5,767 nt of DNA. Source: Candidatus Aminicenantota bacterium. GTDB lineage: Bacteria > Acidobacteriota > Aminicenantia > Aminicenantales > Saccharicenantaceae. The notes under the pieces are model-generated. The model worked only from the letters and a program-made list of their open reading frames with translations, was not told the DNA's origin and ran no database searches. Below are positions 1 to 5,261 of the stretch, piece after piece. Location of the stretch: the NCBI GenBank assembly GCA_026393955.1, contig JAPKZE010000148.1, forward strand, positions 1 through 5,767. The letters run 5' to 3'. Position 1 is the stretch's first letter, and every line of letters begins with the position of its first letter. Position numbers and translations under genes: made by a program.

Positions 1-1162
1 TGACGCCGTGGCCGATGCGGGCGTTCTTGTCGACGATGGCGTTGCGGATCTCGCAGTCGCGGCCCACGCCGACGTCGGGAAGGCCCTTTTCGCGGTTGCA
101 GGCGAGGTCCTCGCGGGATTCGTAGTAGTCCGCGCCCATGATGACGGCCCGGTCGAGACGGCAGTTCTCGCCGATGCGCGATCGGATGCCGATGATGGAG
201 TCGCGGATGTGCGACCGGTTGACGATGCTGCCCTCGCAGAGGATGGCGTGCCCGACGTCGGACGCGAGGATCTTGGAGCCGGGCAGGAACCGGGGGTAGG
301 TGAAGATCGGCCGCTCTTCGTCGTAGAAATCGAACTTCGGCAGGGGCCGGGTCAGATCCATGTGGGCCTCGAAGAAGCTCCGGATCGTCCCGATATCCTC
401 CCAATATCCGTCGAAGAAATAACCGCAGACCTTCCGCTCGCCGATGGCCTGGGGGATGACCTCCCTGCCGAAGTCCTTGGAGTCCGTGCGGGCGAGCAGG
501 TCGCGGAGGACGCTCTGGCTGAAGAGGTAGACGCCCATGGAGGCCAGGTGCGTCCGGCCGTTGGCCGGGGTGCCGAAACCGGCGAAGACGTCTGCGCCGA
601 CCCGCATCCGCTCGATGTCGGCCGGGTCCTTCGGCTTCTCGCGGAACTCGGTGATGCGGCCGCGCCGGTCGACCTTCATGACCCCGAACTCGTGGGCCTG
701 TTCGGCCGCGACAGGGGTCACGGCGATGCTGATCTCGGCGCCCGAGGCGATGTGGAAGTCGACGAACTTCCGATAATCCATCCGGTAGAGGTGGTCGCCC
801 GAGAGGACGAGGACGAGCGCCCCCTTGTCCTCGATGAAGTCGAGGTTCTGGCGGACGGCGTCGGCGGTGCCCTGGTACCAGCTCCGGTTCTCGAGGGTCT
901 GCTGGGCCGACAGCAGGGTGATGTAGTCGCGGTGGAAGCTGTCGAAGCGGTAGGTCGTGAAGATGTGCCGGTGCAGGGATTCGCTGGCGAACTGGGTCAG
1001 GACGAAGATGCTGCGGACGTTCGAGTGGATGCAGTTGGAGATGGAGATGTCGATGAGCCGGAACCTCCCGGCGACGGGCACGGCCGGCTTGCTGCGGACC
1101 TTTGTCAGGGGGTAAAGCCGGCTGCCCTGGCCCCCGGCCATGATGATGCTGACGACGTTCAT
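1..1162 (-). CDS. glgC: Glucose-1-phosphate adenylyltransferase (ADP-glucose pyrophosphorylase), C-terminus cut by window edge
   Basis: This enzyme makes ADP-glucose and pyrophosphate from ATP and glucose-1-phosphate, the committed step of bacterial glycogen synthesis in the cytoplasm. Reading the minus strand from the ATG at 1162-1160 gives 387 uninterrupted codons. The N-terminal nucleotidyltransferase domain (about 1-270) shows the nucleotide loop AGGQGSRLYPLT (9-20) with KPAVP (25-29), then RLIDISISNC (35-44), WYQGTADAV (95-103), the catalytic SGDH with Asp123, FREKP with the glucose-1-phosphate-type Lys176, and GYWEDIGT (252-259). The C-terminal part (about 295 onward) has the hexapeptide-like pattern of a left-handed beta-helix, with ADYYES (344-349) and IVDKNARIG (376-384). 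These motifs resemble the cyanobacterial/plant type more than the enterobacterial one. Family members are usually about 400-430 residues, so roughly 20-45 are missing beyond position 1. Arg33 stands where E. coli has the activator-linked Lys39. There is no properly spaced Shine-Dalgarno; a -10 element lies 7 nt before the ATG. A long open frame on the opposite strand here is a shadow. Confidence 0.96.
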   Translation of the reverse strand, partial: MNVVSIIMAGGQGSRLYPLTKVRSKPAVPVAGRFRLIDISISNCIHSNVRSIFVLTQFASESLHRHIFTTYRFDSFHRDYITLLSAQQTLENRSWYQGTADAVRQNLDFIEDKGALVLVLSGDHLYRMDYRKFVDFHIASGAEISIAVTPVAAEQAHEFGVMKVDRRGRITEFREKPKDPADIERMRVGADVFAGFGTPANGRTHLASMGVYLFSQSVLRDLLARTDSKDFGREVIPQAIGERKVCGYFFDGYWEDIGTIRSFFEAHMDLTRPLPKFDFYDEERPIFTYPRFLPGSKILASDVGHAILCEGSIVNRSHIRDSIIGIRSRIGENCRLDRAVIMGADYYESREDLACNREKGLPDVGVGRDCEIRNAIVDKNARIGHGV

Positions 1163-1199
1163 GCCTCGGATTGTAGCATCAAAGGCCGCGGGATAACAG
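1163..1199 (-). promoter_or_regulatory. Candidate glgC promoter, extended -10, leaderless type
   Basis: On the minus strand, TACAAT (1175-1170) matches the -10 consensus at five of six positions. It is preceded directly by TGC (1178-1176), an extended -10 TGN. A weak -35, CTGTTA (1199-1194, three of six), lies 18 bp upstream. The predicted start is about position 1163, one base before the ATG, so the transcript would have essentially no leader. The only purine-rich stretch, GAGG, ends one base before the ATG, too close for normal Shine-Dalgarno pairing. The promoter is inferred from sequence only. Confidence 0.5.
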
Positions 1200-1204
1200 C
1201 GGCC
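1184..1204. repeat. GGCCGC-N9-GCGGCC inverted repeat in the divergent promoter region (possible operator)
   Basis: A perfect 6-bp inverted repeat (1184-1189 and 1199-1204) with a 9-bp centre lies between the divergent glgC and oxidoreductase genes. It covers part of the candidate glgC spacer and the -35 hexamer, where a bound repressor would block polymerase. Complementarity does not extend past six bases on either side. In such GC-rich DNA a 6-bp GC palindrome can arise by chance, so the operator role is a guess and no regulator gene is visible nearby. Confidence 0.3.
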
Positions 1205-1232
1205 GTTCCTCTCGTCATTCTGGCTCGTCCCA

Positions 1233-1268
1233 TTGTGCCCGCGTGTCTTCTTCGCTAAGATGAAGCCG
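1233..1268 (+). promoter_or_regulatory. Candidate promoter of the FAD oxidoreductase gene, near-leaderless type
   Basis: TTGTGC (1233-1238) keeps the TTG core of a -35 element and stands exactly 17 bp before TAAGAT (1256-1261), which matches four of six -10 positions. The predicted transcription start is near 1268, three bases before the ATG at 1271. No Shine-Dalgarno-like sequence precedes that ATG (the bases between are GAAGCCGGC), which fits initiation on a leaderless or very short-leader mRNA. This is inferred from sequence only. Confidence 0.4.
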
Positions 1269-1270
1269 GC

Positions 1271-2785
1271 ATGTACGACGTCGTGGTGATAGGCGCGGGG
1301 CTCGGCGGGCTCATGGCCGCGGCCCGGCTGGCCGGCGCGGGGTGCCGCGTCGTCGTCCTCGAGAAAAAAGCCCTGCCCGGCGGCACGAGCTACGTCTTCC
1401 GCAGGGGCGGCTATGCCTTTCCCATGGGACCGCTCTCGTTCAGCTTTCCGGGCCGCGTGCGGACCCTCCTGGCCGAAGCGGGGATCGAGCCCGACGTCCC
1501 CTTCCGCCGCAGCGAGTTCGAGATCCGGACACCCGCCCTCGACCTCATCATCTCCCGGCCGCTCTCCGAGCTTGAATCCGAGCTCGTCCGGCTCTATCCG
1601 GCCGAGCGCGACGGGCTGACGCGCTTTTTCGCCGTGCTCCGGGGGGCCATCGCCGTCTCGAAGGATATGGACCTCTGGCACCCCGGCTTCCGGCAAGCCG
1701 TCGGTCCGGGCCGGGACGAAGGACCCGACGAGCGCCTTTGCGAGGATAGGATGCGCGCCGTCGCGAGTCTGGCCGCACAGCCCGCGGCCGCGGTCCTCGA
1801 CGGCCTCATCGCCGACCGGCCCCTCAGGAACCTCCTCGGCGCCATGGGCTCCGAGCCTCCGGAGATGTCGCTGCTCAACCTCGGCCTCATGTGGAATGTC
1901 ATGGCCGAGGAGGGCATCTGGTTCTCCGAGCCAGGCGTCCACGTCCTCGCCGATCTCCTCCGCGAGCGGCTCGCCGCCGCGGGCGGAGAGCTCCGTCTCG
2001 CGACGCCCGTCCGGGAGATCCTGGTCCGGGACGGCCGGGCCGCGGGCGCGGTCACAGCCGCAGGCGAGGTCCTGGAGTCGGCCTGGGTCGTCTCCAACGC
2101 CGATTACAAAACGACGTTCCTCGATCTCGTCGGCGAGGCCGGCGGGCCGGGCGTCGATCGCGACGCCATCCGCGGCGCGCCCTACACCGGTTCGGAGCTC
2201 TGCGTCTATCTCGGCGTCCGGCCCGACGCCGTCGACCTCTCGGCGATGCGCGCGGAACACCTGTTCTACCGCCACGATCTCGCCGGGGGCGACGGCGACC
2301 CGGCGGATCTCGAGCATCGGGATATCGAGATCTGCCTCTGGTCGCGCCAGGCGCCGTCGCTTGTCCCGTCCGGCCGGGCCGCCCTCGTCCTTCGGGCCGC
2401 TTTCCCGTACCGCCCGTTCGAGCGCTATCGGCTCGGCGAGCGACAGCGGGCCGAAAGCTACGCCGCCTTTAAAAAGGACTTGGCGCTGCGTCTCGTCCGG
2501 ACAGCCGAGCGCGTCCTGCCCGGCCTCAGCGGAGCGGTCGAGGTCATGGAGGCGGCGACACCGCTGACCTATCGCGATTGGGGCGGGCGGTTCGAGGGCT
2601 CGATCGCCGGATGGAGCTGGACGGCGCGGCCGTCGGAGGGACCGATCGGCCGGGCTCTCGTCCGGACGCCGGTGCCGGGGCTGCTCGTCGCCGGCGCCTA
2701 CGCGTCGACCGAGCTCATCCTCGGCGGCGTGCCCACGGCCCTGTCCACGGGCCGCCTGGCCGCGGACATCGTTCTCGCCGGTTGA
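1271..2785 (+). CDS. FAD-dependent oxidoreductase, phytoene desaturase / carotenoid isomerase / RetSat-like superfamily
   Basis: This is a 504-residue flavoprotein, about the usual length for CrtI-like enzymes. The N-terminus is a classic Rossmann dinucleotide-binding motif, VVVIGAGLGGLMAAARL (4-20), followed by VVVLEKK (27-33) with Glu31 placed to bind the FAD ribose, then the PGGTS loop (36-40) typical of the amine oxidase/phytoene desaturase fold. The C-terminus carries the second FAD signature, VPGLLVAGAYAST...GGVPTALSTGRLAADIVL (468-502). A family-like segment, ATPLTYRDWGGRFEGSIAGW (429-448), precedes it. No signal peptide or clear transmembrane helix is seen. Members of this superfamily desaturate, isomerise or saturate polyene isoprenoids, often at the membrane, but many bacterial paralogues have unknown substrates. 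No phytoene synthase or other isoprenoid gene is in the window, so no substrate is assigned. The ATG at 1271 is chosen because the Rossmann strand begins three residues later. The gene is divergent from glgC and convergent with the propeller gene, so it is probably monocistronic. Confidence 0.88.
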   Translation: MYDVVVIGAGLGGLMAAARLAGAGCRVVVLEKKALPGGTSYVFRRGGYAFPMGPLSFSFPGRVRTLLAEAGIEPDVPFRRSEFEIRTPALDLIISRPLSELESELVRLYPAERDGLTRFFAVLRGAIAVSKDMDLWHPGFRQAVGPGRDEGPDERLCEDRMRAVASLAAQPAAAVLDGLIADRPLRNLLGAMGSEPPEMSLLNLGLMWNVMAEEGIWFSEPGVHVLADLLRERLAAAGGELRLATPVREILVRDGRAAGAVTAAGEVLESAWVVSNADYKTTFLDLVGEAGGPGVDRDAIRGAPYTGSELCVYLGVRPDAVDLSAMRAEHLFYRHDLAGGDGDPADLEHRDIEICLWSRQAPSLVPSGRAALVLRAAFPYRPFERYRLGERQRAESYAAFKKDLALRLVRTAERVLPGLSGAVEVMEAATPLTYRDWGGRFEGSIAGWSWTARPSEGPIGRALVRTPVPGLLVAGAYASTELILGGVPTALSTGRLAADIVLAG

Positions 2786-2789
2786 TCAA

Positions 2790-2804
2790 GAGGGACTGTC
2801 CCTC
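2790..2804. repeat. Perfect hairpin GAGGGA-CTG-TCCCTC between convergent genes; possible bidirectional terminator
   Basis: Six base pairs (2790-2795 with 2799-2804) close a 3-nt loop in the 36-bp gap between the oxidoreductase stop and the propeller-gene stop. The position suits transcription termination from both sides. The stem is short, however, and neither strand has a following T-run (GTGTCTTGCG on plus, TTGATCAACC on minus), so it is not a canonical intrinsic terminator. It could instead be a copy of a short dispersed palindromic repeat; a genome-wide search would tell. Confidence 0.5.
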
Positions 2805-2821
2805 GTGTCTTGCGTTCCCGT

Positions 2822-5200
2822 CTATTTCGCCGCGTTCTGCACCGGCGCCAGGTCGTCGATGAGCCACATCCCCCGGCCGTTGGTGGCGATGACGAGGGCG
2901 TTGTCCCGGGGGTGGATGGCCAGGTCCCAGACGTAGCTCGTCGGCAGTCCCGAGCCCAGGACGTCCCAGGTCGCGCCGCTGTCGCGGCTGACGTAAACCC
3001 CCGTGTCCGTTCCGGCGTAGAGGATGCCCTTCACCTTCGGGTCCTCGCGGACCACGTTGACCGGCCCGCCGGGGATGTTGCCGGCGATGGACACCCAGGT
3101 CTTGCCGTAGTCCGTTGACCTGAAGGCATAAGGATCGAAGTCGTCGTCGTGCCGTCCGACCAGCGTGACGTAGACCGTGGCCGGGTCGTACTTCGAGGCG
3201 ACGATCTTCCAGACGTGCTTGTTGTAGGGGAGGCCGGCCGTGATCTCGGTCCAGCTGTCGCCGCCCGTCCTGGTCATCCAGACCCGGCCGTCGTCCGTGC
3301 CGGCGTAGAGCAGGCCGAACTTGAACGGCGATTCGTCGACGGCGGTGATGGTGGCATAGGGGATGGCGTACGGCCACCGGCCCTGCTGGCCGGGGTTGTT
3401 GTAGGACAGGTCGGGGCTGATCCGCTCCCAGGTCTCGCCCTTGTTCATCGACCGGAAGAGGTACTGGAAGCCGTGATAGACGATCCGGGAATTGTGCGGT
3501 GAGAGCATCGTCGCCGCCAGCCACTGGCCGCGGTAGGCCGGCTCACCCTCGGCGGCCTTAGGGAAGATCTCTTTGCTCGTCCACTGGCCGTCCTTGTAGA
3601 CGGAACGCTCGAGGCGGCCGTAGAACGAAGACGAATACACCGTGTTGGGATCCTCCGGGTCGACGGCGATGAGCGTCCCCTCGCCGCCGGGCGCGGGCTC
3701 CCACTTGGGCTGGGTGGACATGAAGCCGCGCCGGCCGCCGGGACCGCCGCCCTGGCCGGGCTTGCGCACCGGGATCTGGCCGCGGTATGTCCCCGTATCC
3801 TGGACCGAGCCGTAGGCCCAGAACGGCGTGGAGCTGTCGAGGGTGACGTTGTAGAACTGGACCGACGGGATGACGTCGTAGAAGAGGCGCCAGGTCTTGC
3901 CGCCGTCGTAGGAGATGTTCACGCCGCCGTCGTTGTTGTTGATGAGGTGGCTGCTGTCGCCGGGGTCGATCCACAGGCCGTGGTGATCGCCGTGGAGGCC
4001 GGCGTAGGTGATGTTCTGATAGGTTTTGCCGCCGTCGGTCGACTTGGCCAGGCCCAGGCCCATGATGTAGATCGTTTCCGGAGAGCTGGGATCGACGCGG
4101 ATCTGGCCGAAGACCCAACCGTAGGTGCCGCCGAAGCGCTCCATGCCGGGCGGGCTGACCTTGCGCCAGCTCGCCCCCGCGTCGTCGGAGCGGTAGACCT
4201 CGGCCCCGATAATGCCCCGCTGGCGCGGCCGTCCGTAGGAGTCCAGCTCGCCCGGCTTCGGCTCGGCGCCGGGGGCGTGATTGTCGACGTAGGCGTAGAT
4301 CGTCGAGGGTTTGGACCGGCAGAGGTCGAGGCCGATGCGGCCGGTGAAAGCCGTGTCCTGGAGGCCGGTGTTGATGGGAGTCCAGGTCCGGCCGCCGTCG
4401 GTCGTCTTGTAGAGGCCGTCCTCGCCGCCGGGGACCGGATCGCTCCAGCGCCGGCGGATGCGGTTCCAGGTCGCGGCGTAGAGCGTGTCGGGCGACTGCG
4501 GGTCCATGACCAGGTCGTTCGCGCCGACCCGCTCGTTAATATAGAGGACCTTCTGCCAGGTCGCCCCGCCGTCGGTCGTCTTGTAGACGCCCCGGTCGGG
4601 ATTGGTCGTCCATTCGTGGCCGGTCGCGGCGACGTAAACGACGTTGGGATCCTTGGGGTGGATGACGACACGGGCGATGGTGTAGGTCGCCTCGAGCCCC
4701 ATGTGTTTCCACGTCTTGCCGGCGTCGGTCGACTTGAAGACGCCGAGGCCCGCCTCTGAAGCCCGGAAGATGTTGGCCTCGCCGGTCCCGGCCCAGATGA
4801 TGTTCGGGTCAGACTCGGCCACGGCCAGGTCGCCGATCGAGAGCGTCGGCATGTCGTCGAAGAGGGGTTCCCAGGTCGTGCCGGCGTTCAAGGTCTTGAA
4901 GATGCCGCCGGTGGCCGCCGCGGCGTAGAAGACCGTCCGGCTGCCGGAGGGCACGGCGACGTCGGTGCAGCGTCCGCCGAGGTCGAAGGGCCCGATGAAC
5001 CGCCACTTGACGTCCTTGAAGGGGGAGGACTGTTTCATCGCGACATGGTTCTCGAAGGCTTTGAGCCGCAGCGCCGGGTCGGTGTTTTCGATCTTGACCG
5101 GGCCTTTGCCCGCGGCCTTTTTCTGAGGCGCGGCCGTGACCAGGCCGGCCAGGCCGACGGCGAGAACGAGGGCGAGGATCGAACGCGGGGACAGACGCAT
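2822..5200 (-). CDS. Secreted BNR/Asp-box beta-propeller protein (sortilin/VPS10-like, 'WD40/YVTN/BNR-like' family)
   Basis: This 792-residue exported protein is built almost wholly of beta-propeller blades. Residues 1-23 form a Sec signal peptide: Arg2/Arg6, a hydrophobic core at 8-21, and a likely cut after VTA (23). There is no lipobox. Eleven Asp-box motifs (S/T-x-D-x-G-x-T-W type) end at residues 110, 164, 215, 273, 345, 394 (Tyr for Trp), 437, 591, 650, 702 and 745. These boxes stabilise blade turns in sialidases and VPS10 domains. Segments HGDHHGLWIDP (403-413) and NNNDGG (421-426) look family-typical, and a Gly/Pro/Arg-rich stretch lies at 478-491. The protein ends 13 residues after NGRGMW (774-779), with no sorting or anchoring domain; related proteins are often near 1,000 residues. 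Such proteins are often labelled 'glycosyl hydrolase', but I see no catalytic set, so binding or scaffolding is as likely. The start at 5200 has GGAGG six bases upstream and leads straight into the signal peptide. The frame stays open upstream to 5662 within pfkA, but that is a shadow. Confidence 0.92.
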   Translation of the reverse strand: MRLSPRSILALVLAVGLAGLVTAAPQKKAAGKGPVKIENTDPALRLKAFENHVAMKQSSPFKDVKWRFIGPFDLGGRCTDVAVPSGSRTVFYAAAATGGIFKTLNAGTTWEPLFDDMPTLSIGDLAVAESDPNIIWAGTGEANIFRASEAGLGVFKSTDAGKTWKHMGLEATYTIARVVIHPKDPNVVYVAATGHEWTTNPDRGVYKTTDGGATWQKVLYINERVGANDLVMDPQSPDTLYAATWNRIRRRWSDPVPGGEDGLYKTTDGGRTWTPINTGLQDTAFTGRIGLDLCRSKPSTIYAYVDNHAPGAEPKPGELDSYGRPRQRGIIGAEVYRSDDAGASWRKVSPPGMERFGGTYGWVFGQIRVDPSSPETIYIMGLGLAKSTDGGKTYQNITYAGLHGDHHGLWIDPGDSSHLINNNDGGVNISYDGGKTWRLFYDVIPSVQFYNVTLDSSTPFWAYGSVQDTGTYRGQIPVRKPGQGGGPGGRRGFMSTQPKWEPAPGGEGTLIAVDPEDPNTVYSSSFYGRLERSVYKDGQWTSKEIFPKAAEGEPAYRGQWLAATMLSPHNSRIVYHGFQYLFRSMNKGETWERISPDLSYNNPGQQGRWPYAIPYATITAVDESPFKFGLLYAGTDDGRVWMTRTGGDSWTEITAGLPYNKHVWKIVASKYDPATVYVTLVGRHDDDFDPYAFRSTDYGKTWVSIAGNIPGGPVNVVREDPKVKGILYAGTDTGVYVSRDSGATWDVLGSGLPTSYVWDLAIHPRDNALVIATNGRGMWLIDDLAPVQNAAK
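4392..4587 (-). repeat. Two identical 22-bp segments encoding consecutive Asp-boxes
   Basis: Positions 4392-4413 and 4566-4587 are identical over 22 bases, exactly 174 bp (58 codons) apart and in the same frame. They encode the start of the Asp-boxes at residues 207-215 and 265-273 (YKTTDGG). Near matches occur around 4029-4046 and 4720-4737 for other boxes. The identity at third positions may reflect a fairly recent blade duplication, or simply strong codon bias on a conserved motif. Confidence 0.6.
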
Positions 5201-5206
5201 CGGGGA

Positions 5207-5211
5207 CCTCC
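5207..5211 (-). promoter_or_regulatory. Shine-Dalgarno site of the propeller gene
   Basis: GGAGG on the minus strand ends six bases before the ATG at 5200, near-ideal spacing. It fixes the start against an in-frame ATG eight codons upstream (5224), which would put a charged MTLNRRSP stretch ahead of the signal peptide and has no such site. By contrast, neither glgC nor the oxidoreductase gene shows a usable Shine-Dalgarno. Confidence 0.75.
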
Positions 5212-5229
5212 GGTTGAGAGTCATGGCCA

Positions 5230-5245
5230 GAGAGTAATTATCACA
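5230..5245 (-). promoter_or_regulatory. Candidate extended -10 promoter of the propeller gene
   Basis: The 61-bp gap after pfkA is clearly AT-rich against the GC-rich genes. On the minus strand it reads TGTGATAAT (5245-5237): an extended -10 TGN followed by GATAAT, five of six matches. No convincing -35 lies at 16-18 bp. A start near 5230 would give a leader of about 30 nt that contains the GGAGG site. Transcription from its own promoter, apart from pfkA, is therefore plausible but unproven. Read-through from pfkA is also possible, since no terminator hairpin is seen in the gap. Confidence 0.4.
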
Positions 5246-5261
5246 AATCAGGAACACAATA

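Noticed and set aside
8..1258. A 416-codon plus-strand open frame lying opposite glgC
   Set aside because: The minus strand encodes an unmistakable GlgC with all motifs in order. The plus-strand product is a low-complexity Asp/Val/Ala/Gly-rich sequence, as expected from the complement of GC-biased codons.
1260..1289. Nine-codon upstream frame (ATG at 1260, TGA at 1287) overlapping the oxidoreductase start, as a regulatory leader peptide
   Set aside because: There is no Shine-Dalgarno, and the predicted transcription start (near 1268) lies downstream of its ATG. Such a short frame is expected by chance.
1891..2567. Alternative plus-strand frames inside the oxidoreductase gene (193 and 223 codons)
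   Set aside because: Products are Arg/Ser/Pro-rich out-of-frame translations. The main frame has FAD motifs on both sides of this region.
3947..4759. Plus-strand 270-codon frame opposite the propeller gene, and similar shorter ones
   Set aside because: These are composition-driven shadows without recognisable motifs, opposite a well-supported coding frame.
5237..5248. TGTGA as a CRP/FNR-type half-site before the propeller gene
   Set aside because: The second half (TCACA at the right spacing) is missing, and the bases are better explained as an extended -10 element.
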